Both the position numbers and the translations under genes were made by a program. The notes below the pieces were generated by a model. The model saw only the letters and a list, made by a program, of their open reading frames with translations, had not been told where the DNA came from and did no database searches. A stretch of DNA of 64,000 bases from Lucinisca nassula (lineage: Eukaryota > Mollusca > Bivalvia > Lucinida > Lucinidae): positions 154,431,245 to 154,495,244 of the forward strand of contig OY757011.1 in the NCBI GenBank assembly GCA_963580285.1, written 5' to 3'. This document shows, one piece after another, positions 21,124-32,030 of this stretch (the first letter of the stretch is position 1; every line of letters starts with the position of its first letter).

Positions 21124-21239
21124 GGCTGCCATTTTAACCTTCCATAATGGTGTAGCGGTCTTTACGCATATATACTTGCTTTTTTTTTGGGGGGGGGGGG
21201 GTCACGGCCCTATCAAGATTATTTCACTCATATCGAGCC

Positions 21240-21408
21240 GATCGTTAATCAGAGGTGGGGGAAAAACCGGAGTACCAAGAGAAAAACCATCTGACCTTCC
21301 GTTGCAGAACTTGGCGTCTCACATGTGACCCGAGCGAGGCTCGAATCACAGAGGTGATAGACCTAAAGATAAAGAGTCAGCGCTCTTAACCACTAGGCGA
21401 CGGAGGCC
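21240..21408 (-). mobile_element. tRNA-like SINE fragment
   Basis: Read on the minus strand, GGCCTCCGTCGCCTAGTGGTTAAGAGCGC is the tRNA-like head (only partly quoted: CGCCTAGTGGTTAAGAG), with GATTCGAGCC as a B-box-like site. Related to 58318-58432. A G run (21189-21201) lies just upstream. Confidence 0.7.
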
Positions 21409-21424
21409 CGTCGTATACTTGCTT

Positions 21425-21720
21425 TATTTGATTTGTTTGAGTTAAGATTTAACGTCACCGTTAACACTATTAAGGTCATTTTGGAGACGTTGCTTCCAGT
21501 TTTGTGGGACTTTTACCCGACATTGAGATGAAATGATATCTCAAGCCCTACCATCCAATGACACCCAAAGGCTTATATGCATTGGACGGTCTGACTCACA
21601 CCACTTTGATGGGGCAGGCATAGTCCTTCTAATCGATTTACCAGTACTCATGTGTGGTCAGTTTCAGCTCTGCGTGGAAGCAGTCAATTTATCCAAGCCC
21701 CGATGGGTGGGGCGACATCT
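21425..21720 (-). mobile_element. SINE family S, minus strand, diverged
   Basis: TTTGAGTTAAGATTTAACGT tail complement; the body runs to the head complement AAGCCCCGATGGGTGGGGC. Several substitutions and a shortened head suggest an older copy. Confidence 0.85.
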
Positions 21721-21819
21721 TAACGCATACTATGCGTGTACGTAATAACAAAATAAATGCAGTTAAGTGAAATCACCTGCATATCAAACATTTTCCTTAT
21801 CATGATGACAACCTCTTTA

Positions 21820-21975
21820 CCCAGCAGCGTCTGAACAGCGCCTTCAGTATTTGCGAAAAGTCAAGCCATTTTCCAAATAAATTTTCAAGAAAACACAGCC
21901 TGACACCCCTGAATTTTGAAATTGATTCCTGATGTATATAAAGAGGAAGATTCCATTACATAAGGGATTAAAGGA
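21820..21975. mobile_element. Family B MITE, half
   Basis: CAGCGCCTTCAGTATTTGCG, 'ttttccaaataaattttcaaga', 'cctgacacccctgaattttga' and GGAAGATTCCATTAC correspond to one arm of the TTAA family B element. Confidence 0.7.
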
Positions 21976-22589
21976 AAGAATTTGTTCCCTCCGGTCATTG
22001 ATGCTGTTTCAGAGTTTACTTAAGTTCAAGATGCAGCCTTCTTCCAAGAAGGGATTACCAAGCTTTTTGACATATGTGTACAACACATTGGTAAAACATG
22101 CCTATGTGAGTTAATCATGCCCTTCTCATCTCTAAAAATTGCATTTTTTTCTGACGAAGATATTTTTTCTTAAAGAAACAGATCAGTGTTACATGTGGGT
22201 TTACGGCGTCCCGCAAACCCGCATGCTGACAAGACGACCAATGGTGATCTCTGATAGGTGAACGGGCAGCTGTGGGGTATGGCACAAGAAAGATGTTATG
22301 TACAAGACATAAATGATTAACAGTAACTATATACAACAATACGAACACTAAACATTACATTTATATTTGCCTCTATAATCAATTCACGACGCCCGCCCCG
22401 AAGGCAAAACTAGGTTTTGTGTTCGGGCCGGTGACGTGAATGTTATATAGAAGCAAATAACAAAACAAACGAACAACAACAAAAAATAAAAAAACGACTG
22501 GCCAGCAAAAAATATAAGTCCACTTGGGGTGAACTGCGTCGACGCGCTGGTGTACTCTATAATTTAAATCATGTTGACTTCTTATTCGC
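21976..22589. other. No recognised feature
   Basis: Nothing beyond simple AT-rich tracts and a GCCCGCCCCGAAGGC patch at about 22391. Confidence 0.5.
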
Positions 22590-22676
22590 TGTCAACTTGA
22601 CTATTCGCTGTCAACTTGACTAGCTGTCAACTTGACTATTCACTGTCAACGACTATTCACTGTCAACTTGACTCTA
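22584..22676. repeat. Short tandem repeat CTGTCAACTTGACTATTCG
   Basis: Five imperfect units of 12-20 bp built from GCTGTCAACTTGACTATTC. Confidence 0.85.
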
Positions 22677-23244
22677 TTTTATGGTCTTGACGGTCTATAT
22701 CACGGTTCTGCCCGCCTCTGCAGGGCATCTGGACCGATACATCGTACCAATACCTGCTCCTATCGACCAGGGAGCAGCAGGCCACCACACGTCATCTGAC
22801 ATTGTGCCTGCAAATGATGATAATCAACTAAAATACGGTTCACGAAACGTATACACTATATCATGATCCCTGCCCCCGGAGAAGTCTGAATATGTTCATG
22901 CAAAAATCGTTATTGCGCATGCGCCAACCAGACGATAGGCTGATCAGCACATGCGACAAATGACCGCGCAGCAGAACTCAACTTGATTGTACAACGAAAT
23001 ATCAGCACCCAGCGCTTGAAACAAGAATACTCAATTTATGCTTCCTTACTGAGCACTACAGAAATCAATTATTGCTCACTACAACTGAGCATAATACTCA
23101 GTAAATTCGTGTTCACTACATTAGCACAGGTAAGAGGCAATTGAACAGACCGCATCTTTGCGCTACCTGGTCACTCGCTTGCGCTACCTGGTCACTCGCC
23201 AATTACAGGAAACATAACAAACTCCATTTCATATCCTTCTTCGC
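22676..23244. other. No recognised feature
   Basis: Contains a tandem duplication of GCGCTACCTGGTCACTCG at 23159-23198. A 61-codon frame at 22681 is not recognisable. Confidence 0.5.
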
Positions 23245-23577
23245 GACACGGCTCACAAGCGGCCCCCGCCCATCGGGGCTTGAAGAAATATATGGGCTGC
23301 ATGATGCTTCCACGCAGAGCTGAAACCGACCCGCAAACGAGTACTGGTAAACCGCTTAGAGGATCTAAGCCTGCCCAGGCAAAGCGGTGCATGCCGGCCC
23401 GTCCATGCTTATAAACCCTATTGGTTTCTTTGGGCGGCAGGGCTTGAGAAGTCATTTCATCTCAATGTCGGATAAAAGTCCCACACAATTGGAAGCAACG
23501 TCTCCAAAATGACCTTTACAGTGTTAACGGGGACGTTAAACCTCAAATCAAACAAACAAACAAGACACGGCTCACAA
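23245..23577 (+). mobile_element. SINE family S with 14-bp target duplication
   Basis: GACACGGCTCACAA at 23245-23258 and 23564-23577 flanks a full-length copy with a (CAAA)n tail. Confidence 0.95.
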
Positions 23578-24030
23578 ATATAGCTATTCACAAACTCATT
23601 ACATTAACAACAGCTAGAAATTAAACAGGAAGACGTTTTATCTATTCTACACAACATCTCTCAATGTTTGATAGGGGCCAACACTGTTTGCCGTGCATTC
23701 TTTCCGTATTTGGTAGGCACAACGTCAGAACTGTCTTCGCGACGATGATGACGTAGCTGACGTCATCCACGCCGCTCGGGTCGTTAAAACGTGTGGCGAC
23801 CAAATACCCTAACTTATCATCACGTTCTTTACATGTACATACATGTACAAACAGATTTCTTAAACAGAAACGGCATCATTACAAATGAACTCGTAATTGT
23901 TCTTGAACAAAGTTATTTCTACACAACATGAACATGGTTGCAATATCTATTCATCACGGTTCATCATTACGGATAACCCGACAGCCTCTTGTCTAAGAGT
24001 ATGACACAGTTCGGCGGTGGAAAAAGAAAT
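23578..24030. other. No recognised feature
   Basis: Unique-looking; the expected 5' end of the mariner relic was not found here. Confidence 0.5.
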
Positions 24031-24034
24031 TTAA

Positions 24035-25037
24035 ATGTGGTGTAGAGTCCATCAAAAAATGCAACGAAATCAGGTAGGCCAAAATCTGCATCTCGTAAAG
24101 AAATCGTTTCCAAAATAAAGGAAATCATTGAAGGAGATGCCAGTTTTACAGCTCGTGATATTGCACGAAAGTATCAACGGTCCTCCTTATTTTGGAGAAG
24201 CATTTGAAAGTCAGAAAGATTTCTGCTAGATGGGTGCCACATCTGTTGACTGATGAGCAAAAGAGTCTACGGGTTAAAGTGGCCAAAAAAGCTGCTTCAA
24301 ATGTTTCCAAATATGACAAAAAGCAGTTTGCCAATGTCGTCACAGGTGATGAAACCTAGGTCCATTATTTTGAGCCCGTCCAAAAGGTTAACAATAAGAT
24401 CTGGGCGACTAAACACAGCAAACGCCCAATAATTTGCCAAACGTTCTTTGACTACAAAGAAGGTTTTGTATGCAATCTTCTTTGGTGAAGGAGTCGCAAT
24501 AAAAGTGCCGGTGAAAAAGGGCAAAAGGATTACCGGAAAGTACCACAAAGACGTAGTACTGAAGAAACTGAAAAAAGTATTATCAGAAACGACGCCCTGC
24601 CACTGGTTTTAAACATGTCCGTCTTCAACATGACGATGCCACCGCTCATACCTCCGCAATAGTTGTGGCGTTTTTGAAGAAAGAAAAAGTAACTGTTTTG
24701 CCTCAACGCACCCCCCCCCCCCCCCCACACACACACACCGTATTCCCAAGACCTTGTCCCATGTGATTTCTTTTTGTTTCCGAAATTGAAATCATTCCAT
24801 GCTAGGCGGAAGTTCCAGTCCCAACAGGCACTTGGATCTGTCATTCATTAGTACTTTATTACTGTGCCCAAATCAGCGTACCGTGACGCCTTCAAGAAGT
24901 AGGTACATCGGCTGAAACTTTGCATTTCTAGCCATGGGGAGTACTTCGAGGGCATGAAATGAGCACTTTTGGGCTAACTTGAAATTTGAAGTCTCCAGAT
25001 AGAAATAGGCAATTCTTTTCGAACATCCCTCGTATAT
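24035..25037 (+). pseudogene. Mariner transposase pseudogene
   Basis: Successive frames give recognisable mariner blocks. EGDASFTARDIARKYQ at about 24133 is the helix-turn-helix region. ARWVPHLLTDEQKSLRVKV at about 24222 is the WVPHEL-type linker. VVTGDET at 24333 carries the first catalytic Asp and is followed by a TAG where Trp is expected. HFEPVQKV..KIWATKHSKRP follows. LQHDDATAHTSA at 24627 carries the second Asp, and PCDFFLFPKLKSF at 24755 the third. At least two frameshifts, several stops and a C-run/(CA)n at 24712-24740 inside the PPYSPDL region disable it. The 3' inverted end TTCGAACATCCCTCGTATA is at 25018-25036; the 5' end was not found. Confidence 0.93.
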
Positions 25038-25077
25038 TGAAATAGTACAAATGTCAGACAAAATTCAAATCCTTCAA

Positions 25078-25570
25078 TGTGAGGCTCACACCATATCAAT
25101 CAGCCCTCGTATCTCTGTCAAGTTGGAATATGGGCCATGCTGGATCAGAAACTAGGTCACTAGGTCAAATTTCTTTAAAACCTTGTTCACACTCTAGGGG
25201 TTACACTTTTTCTTCAGTCTTCATAATTTTTGACTTGATGATACTTCAGTTAGGTAGGAATATGGCTCATATCAGGTCAATAACTAGGTCACTATACAGG
25301 TTACATTTCTTTAAACCATGTTCACACTTTAGAGGCCACAGTTTTGCTTCAATCTTCATGAAACTCAACCAGAACTTTTGACTTGATGATATGTCAGTCA
25401 AGTTGGAATATGGGTCCTATCAGATCAATAACTAAGTAACTAGGTCAAATTTCTTAATAACCTTGTTCAACATCTGGAAGTCAGTTTTGCTTCAATCTTC
25501 ATGAACCTTTACGAGAATGTTTTTCTTGGTGCTATCTTGGTCAAGTTCGAAGATGGGTCATGTTGATTAA
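25078..25570. mobile_element. Helitron-like core repeats
   Basis: About 3.5 degenerate units of about 130-150 bp: 'gtcaagttggaatatgggtc', 'aactaggtcactaggtcaaat', 'ttctttaaaaccttgttcac', 'ttttgcttcaatcttcatgaa'. The same core returns at 29557-30345 and 30580-30650. Confidence 0.7.
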
Positions 25571-25571
25571 A

Positions 25572-25612
25572 CCAGAGGACCAGTGGTCCTGAACCGCTCA
25601 CCTGTCTGGTGA
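25572..25612 (-). mobile_element. Helitron-like 3' terminus
   Basis: On the minus strand: CAGGTGAGCGGTTC, then the hairpin AGGACCACTGGTCCT, then CTGG followed by TTT. A hairpin followed by CTRR and T is the classic Helitron 3' end. Confidence 0.7.
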
Positions 25613-25627
25613 CAATTTTCCTACTTA

Positions 25628-25770
25628 GATCAGCAGAAAATGTCATTTACCCTGCTCATAAATTTTAAAATGCCATCTCAACATTTGTTGGCATTTTAAA
25701 ACTTATGAGCAGGGTAAATTTCATGCTGTAGTGAGTTGAGCGTGAAAAAAGTTTTATAACCTCGGTGCCT
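25628..25770. mobile_element. Palindromic MITE, family E, half copy
   Basis: TACCCTGCTCATAAATTTTA and its complement around CAACATTTGTTGGC, then AAGTTTTATAACCTCGGTGC. Confidence 0.8.
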
Positions 25771-25903
25771 GGCTCACAGAAAGGGAAAATATGAGGAACT
25801 GTCCATTGGACATAAATGGTATACTGTATACAGAAGCAAATGAAACAAAAAGAAAACTTGTTCCAATTTATTTTCATATCTCAAGAGCAGTAACAGAACA
25901 AAA

Positions 25904-26440
25904 CTAGAATTTGTTTTTCTACAAAAAAACACAGATGTCTCCCCCCTTTTTTATCATTGAGGTACCTACCTGATTCTTGGGGGCAACACATTGTCTCATG
26001 ACCCCCGGCCCCCGCCCATCGGGCTTGAAGAAATAGATTGGGCTGCATGATACTTCCATGCAGAGCTGAAACCGACTGCAAATGAGTACTGGTAAACAGC
26101 ATAGAGGTTCTAAGCCTGTCCAGGAAAAGTGGTGCAAGTCGGACCACCCATGCACAAAAACCCTATTGAGATGCCATTTCATCTCAATGCCAGGTAAAAG
26201 TCCCACAAAATTGGAAGCAACGTCTCCAAAATGACCTATACACTGTTGGCGGAGATGAAAACCTCAATTCAAACAAATGTCTCATGATGGTTAACATTTC
26301 CACCAAGTAATTTTAAAATTCATCCAGGAAAAAGTGAGTTATTGACCAAACATGAAAAAAGGCCACTTTTTTATGTCTGACCTCTAAGTATGACCTTGAC
26401 ATTGGAAGTACTGACCTGGGTCCTGCACGCAACACATTGT
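25904..26440 (-). mobile_element. Helitron-like element, 3' part, with SINE inside
   Basis: The minus-strand 3' end has a hairpin of GTTTTT and AAAAAC arms, then AAATTCTAG and TTTTG. The core ('gaccttgacattggaagta', 'cacattgtctcatgatggttaacattt') matches the element at 49517-51546. The SINE at 26002-26277 interrupts it. The opposite terminus is not resolved. Confidence 0.65.
25992..26287 (+). mobile_element. SINE family S with 10-bp target duplication
   Basis: TGTCTCATGA at 25992-26001 and 26278-26287. The duplicated target is part of the Helitron-like core, which dates the SINE as younger. Confidence 0.9.
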
Positions 26441-29400
26441 CTCATGATGGCTATAGGTCATTCCCTTTCTTTAGACTTTGTTGTGATGAGTCTAGTGACC
26501 TAGACCATATTGGCAACTTTTCATCTTGGTCATGTGATCTAGACCGTATTGGCATTTTTCATTTGTTCAACTCACAAAGGCTCCATATTAAATTTCACTT
26601 AAATTGGCTCAGCAGTTTTGGAGAAAAAAATATCTGAAATATGGATCCTGAATGACCTTGGTCTAAGGCCAATGAATGACCTTGACCTTTCTCACCCATA
26701 GATCTTCATGTATTCAGTTACTTTACCTGATCTACAAATTTTGGTGACACCGTCTTCAATGGTTTCCTATAAATCCATTATTTTCACTTTGCCCCATGCA
26801 AAAGCCTAAGTCGGCAAATTTGACATTGCTGTAAAATAGGCCAAGGTCAACCCAGGGTCACCAGTTGTACAAACCATGATGGGCCCGAGTACCATATGCT
26901 ACATGCCAAGTTTCAAGGCCACTGGCGTTATGGTTCTGGAGAAGAAGATTTTTGAAGGCTTTTTACCATATATGGGCATGGCGGCCATCTTGGGTCTAAG
27001 GCCAATGAATGACCTTGACCTTTATCACCCATAGATCTTCATGTATTCAGTTACTTTACCTGATCTACCAATTTTGGTGACACTGTCTTCAATGGTTTCC
27101 TATAAATCCATTATTTTCACTTTGCCCCATGCAAAAGCCTAAGTCGGCAAATTTGACATTGCTGTAAAATAGGTCAAGGTCAACCCAGGGTCACCATTTG
27201 TACAAACCATGATGGCCCGAGTACCATATGCTGTATGCCAAGTTTCAAGGCCAATGGCCTTATGGTTCTGGAGAAGAAGATTTTTGAAGGTTTTTTACCA
27301 TATATGGGCATGGCGGCCATCTTGGGTCTAAGGCCAATGAATGACCTTGACCTTTATCACCCATAGATCTTCATGTATTCAGTTACTTTACCTGATCTAC
27401 AAATTTTGGTGACACTGTCTTCAATGGTTTCCTATAAATCCATAATTTTCACTTTGCCCCATGCAAAAGCCTAAGTCGGCAAATTTGACATTGCTGTAAA
27501 ATAGGTCAAGGTCAACCCAGGGTCACCATTTATACAAACCATGATGGGCCTGAGTACCATATGCTACATGCCAAGTTTCAAGGCCAATGGCCTTATGGTT
27601 CTGGAGAAGAAGATTTTTGAAGGCTTTTTACCATATATGGGCATGGCAGCCATCTTGGTCATGTGATCCAGACCCCGCGAACAAACTTTCGTTCCCCCAT
27701 CCCACTGAGGCTCCATATGAAATTTGGCTTTGATTGGCCCTGCAGTATAGGAGAAGAAATCTTTGAAAATGGTGGACGGACGGACGGATGGACAACGGAC
27801 AGTCGACGGACCATGGCTATACTATAAGCTCACCTATGAGCCTAAAGGCTCAGGTGAGCTAAAAAATCCATTATTTTCACTTTTTCCTATGCAAAAGCCT
27901 AAGTCAGCATATTTGACATTACTGTAAAATAGGTCAAGTTCAACCCAGGGTCACCATTTGAACAAATTATGATAGGCCCGTGTACCATATGCTACATGCC
28001 AAGTTTCAAGGCCATTGGCCTTACGGTTCTTGAGAAGAAGAATTTCGAAGTGTTTTTACCATATATGGGCGTGGTGGCCATCTTGGTCATGTGATCTAGA
28101 CCATATTGGCAGCTTTTCATTTGTTCAACTCCCAAAGGCTCCATATTGAATTTCACTTCAATTGGCTCAGTAGTTTCTGAGAAAAAATGTTTGAAATATG
28201 GAACCTGCGTGACCTTGGTCTAAGGTCAATTAATGACCTTGACCTTTCTTATACATAGATCTTCATGTATTCAGCTACTTTACCTTATCTACTAATTTTG
28301 GTGACAGTGTCTTCAATGGTTTCCTAAAAATCCATTATTTTCACTTTTTCCCATGCAAAAGCCTAAGTCGGCAAATTTGACATTGCTGTAAAATAGGTCA
28401 AGGTCAACTCAGGGTCACCATTTGTACAAACTATGATGGGCCTGAGTACCATATGCAACATGCCAAGTTTCAAGGCCATTGGCCTTATGGTTCTGGAGGA
28501 GAAGAATTTTTAAGGCTTTTTACCATATATGGGCGTGACGGCCATTTTGGCCATGTGATCTAGACCGTATTGGCATTTTTTCATTCGTTCAACTCACAAA
28601 GGCTCCAAATTAAATTTTACTTAAATTGGCTCAGCAGTTTTGGAGAAAAAAATGTTTGAAATATGGATCCTGAATGACCTTGGTCTAAGGCCAATGAATG
28701 ACCTTGACCTTTCTGACCCATAGATCTTCATGTATTCAATTACTTTACCTGATCTACAAATTTTGTTGACACTGTCTTCAATGGTTTCCTATAAATCCAT
28801 TATTTTCACTTTGCCCCATGCAAAAGCCTAAGTCGGAAAATTTGACATTGCTGTAAAATAGGTCAAGGTCAACCCAGGGTCACCATTTGTACAAACCATA
28901 ATGGGCCCGAGTACCATATGCTACATGCCAAGTTTCAAAGCCACTGGCCTTATGGTTCTGGAGAAGATGATTTTTGAAGGCTTTTTACAATATATGGGCA
29001 TGGCAGCCATCTTGGTCATGTGATCCAGACCCGCGAACAAGGCCAATGAATGACCTTGACCTTTCTGATCCATATACATTCATGTATTCAGTTACTTTAC
29101 CTGATCTACAAATTTTGGTGACACTGTCTTCAATGGTTTCCTATAAATCCATTATTTTCACTTTGCCCCATGCAAAAGCCTTAGTCGACAAATTTGACAT
29201 TGCTGTAAAATAGGTCAAGGTCAACCCAGGGTCACCATTTGTACAAACCATGATGGGCCCGAGTACCATATGCTACATGCCAAGTTTCAAGGCCACTGGC
29301 CTTATGGTTCTGGAGAAGATTTTTGAAGGCTTTTTACCATATATGGGCATGGCGGCCATCTTGGTCATGTGATCCAGACCCCGCGAACAAACTTTCTTTC

Positions 29401-29556
29401 CCCCATCCCACTGAGGCTCCATATGAAATTTGGCTTTGATTGGCCCTGCAGTATAGGAGAAGAAGATTTTTGAAAATGGTGGACGGACGGACGGACGACG
29501 GACCATGGCTATACTATAAGCTCACCTATGAGCCTAAAGGCTCAGGTGAGCTAAAA
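26440..29556. mobile_element. Helitron-like array of about 335-bp core repeats
   Basis: Units starting near 26660, 26993, 27328, 28220, 28680 and 29040 carry 'gaatgaccttgacctttctca', 'cttcatgtattcagttacttt', 'tccattattttcactttgcc', 'gtaaaataggtcaaggtcaac' and 'ccatatatgggcatggcggcc'. Two blocks end in a GGAC-rich microsatellite (27776-27800, 29482-29498) and the terminal hairpin GAGCCTAAAGGCTCAGGTGAGCTAA (27838-27862, 29530-29554). At least two elements are therefore joined or nested. An open frame at 28974-29213 is repeat-derived. Confidence 0.85.
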
Positions 29557-30345
29557 ACTAGGTCTCTAAGTCAATTTTCTTTTAAGCCTTGTTCAGCATG
29601 TAGAGACCACATTTTTGCTTCAATCTTCATGAACATTTCTCAGAATGTTTTGCTGTATGATATCATGGTCAGTTTGGAATATGGGTCATATTGGGTCGAA
29701 AACTAGGTCACTAGGTCAAATTGCTTTAAAACCTTGTTCACCAGCTAGAGGCCACGGTTTTGTTTTAATCTTTATGAAACTGTAGCAGAATGCTTGTCAT
29801 GATGATATCTTGGTCAAGTTTCCTCAGATCGAAAACTATGTCACTAGGTCAGATTTTCTTTAAAACGTTGTTTACCCTCTTAGAGGCCTTGCTTCAATCT
29901 TCATGAAACTTGACCAGAATGACCTCGGTCCAGTTTGATATAGGTCATAATGGATCAAAACTAGGTCACTTGTGCAAATTTCTTTAAAACCTTGTACCAA
30001 CACTAGAGGTGACAGTTTTGCTTCAATCTTAATAAAACTGTACCGGACAGTTTGTCTTAGTGATATCTTGATCAGTTTCAAATATGGGTTATGTGAAGTC
30101 GAAACAAGGTCATTAGGTCTGACTACTTTAAAACCTTTTTCACTCTCTAGAAGCTTCAGTTTTACATTAATCTTTATGAAACTTTACCAGATGTCTTGAT
30201 ATGTCATTCAAGTTTGAATATGGGTCATGGCCTGTAAAAAACCTGGTCACTAGGTCATATTTCTTTAAAACCATGTTCTCTCTCACAAGAGGCCACAATT
30301 TTGCTATAATCTTCTTGAACATTGACCAGAATGTTTGTCTTGAAA
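29557..30345. mobile_element. Helitron-like core repeats, second block
   Basis: Five to six units of about 130-150 bp of the 'aactaggtcactaggtcaaat ... ttctttaaaaccttgttcac' family, continuous in type with 25078-25570. The 26.4-29.5 kb material may be an insertion within one older element. Confidence 0.7.
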
Positions 30346-30354
30346 AGACAGAAG

Positions 30355-30567
30355 TTAACCCTTATCTTGCTGAATATTCATTTAAGCCACACCTATTTCT
30401 GTCTATCAACCAATCAAATTACTTGACGTAAATTATTGCTACAAATTCATAAACTGAATGCCAAACAGTGTAGATCCTGATCAGATGGCTTCTTCAGAAG
30501 CCATCTGATCTGGATCTACACTGTTTGCAAAGATAGGGGTTGTCGTGAACAGCAAGATAAGGGTTAA
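30355..30567. mobile_element. TTAA-flanked palindromic MITE, family A (213 bp)
   Basis: TTAA at both borders. The ends are CCCTTATCTTGCTG and CAGCAAGATAAGGG. The centre is AGTGTAGATCCTGATCAGAT with GGCTTCTTCAGAAGCC. TTAA plus terminal CCC suggests mobilisation by a piggyBac-type transposase. Confidence 0.9.
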
Positions 30568-30867
30568 GTTAGAATATGAATTAAGTTGGAATATGGGTCA
30601 TATCGGGTCAAAAACTAGGTCACCAAGTCCAATTGCTTTATATGACTCAGGTGAGCAATTAAAGGGCCATCATCATGGCCCTCTTATTTCCTTTTTCCTC
30701 AACTGTTAACTTGTGGGGGTGCTTATTTTTTTTTTCAATTTTGTTAACATACATTGAGGTGATTCTAATAAGTACCCACATCATCTGGTTTAATGGAGAT
30801 AAAAGTATCCCGACATTGGCCTCTTTACTCCTTAAACCATATATGACAATGGAATCTCCCACCTAAT

Positions 30868-31055
30868 AAGTTTGGAGTGGTCCATTTCCAATTATAGGGG
30901 TCCAGGTTTGTCTTGTTAGCAGTTAGTTTTGCAAAAAATGTATGCACTTGCAGCAGTGTAGATCCAGATCAGACACCACATTCTTTGGCGTGTGATTCAG
31001 ATCTACACTGTTTGCCAAAGTCTCACAAAAAGGCTGCTAGGCATATATGGGTTAA
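30868..31055. mobile_element. TTAA family B MITE, partial
   Basis: GGAGTGGTCCATTTCCAATT, the centre GCAGTGTAGATCCAGATCAG with its partner GATTCAGATCTACACTGTTT, and the right end ATATATGGGTTAA. Confidence 0.75.
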
Positions 31056-31549
31056 TAACTAACAGAACCAACATACCTCGACTTTTGGTTCATGTCTTTT
31101 AAACAAGAAAACTCTGAGGAATCAAAAAAAGAACTAAATCCTATTTACAGTTAGTTCTTTTATTATATATATTATATTGTATTTTGTTAATACAGTTTAT
31201 TAATAGAACTGAAACACATTTATTTAGAATGTTTCTAACAAACAGAATTTGGCAAATCAAATATCAACTTGAAACATCCAGTACATGTATAATTTGGCCA
31301 TCAAACCAGAGTTAAGGATTTCTTTCTTTAACAAGGATTTCCAATGACCTTGTCATGCCAATGAAATGAGCCAATCCATGTAAACAAAACCCACTACATC
31401 CTACACTGGTGAACAGTGAAGGCTCAGGTAAGACTGCCATGTGTGCAGTCTTTTACAAGCTCCCGGTGTTCACACATATGTAACATGGCACAGCACCAAG
31501 TAAGGTGGAGTAACGAGGGTAGTTTTGAGATATCTTTTCTTTTTGTTTT
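31056..31549. other. No recognised feature
   Basis: AT-rich; nothing supported. Confidence 0.5.
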
Positions 31550-31735
31550 CATTAAAAAATATGTTGTGGGTACTTGTTAAAAGCCTATGATGTGGGTAAT
31601 CATTAAAGCAGTACCCACAACATAGGTAAAACCTATGTTGTGGGTACTTGTCAGAATTGCCTCATTGAGGCGATTCTATCAAGTACGCACAACATAGGTT
31701 TCCAACAAAAGATAAGGAAAGTTATCCCTTAATTA
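31550..31735. mobile_element. Hairpin MITE, family G, complex
   Basis: Three half-arms ('ttgtgggtacttgttaaaag', 'taatcattaaagcagtaccc', 'gtgggtacttgtcagaattg') precede the centre GCCTCATTGAGGCGATTC. Confidence 0.75.
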
Positions 31736-32030
31736 GCCTTGTTACTTCCCCTTATTCAGGGCTACGATAAGGGCTTACACGAAACTTCTGACAAACAGCC
31801 AGAGCCAGAATCTTTTATTCAAGTTAGTGGCTCATTGTTGAGTAAATCCAAGGGAGATTTATCTGACAAAGAATGATTTGCTTTCCCACTCTTCGATATG
31901 CGAGTTTTATTCCCTAAGGACTCGGACTCCATTCTTAAAAGGTCTGACCTCTACCTGAAGTCTTTTCCTTAACAAAAAAAATCTGATTAAATACACGGGC
32001 TAAACTGAATAATCAGTATAGATAAACAAG

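Noticed and set aside
24035..25037. Active mariner transposase
   Set aside because: Multiple stops, frameshifts and a microsatellite interrupt the frame, and the 5' inverted end was not found.
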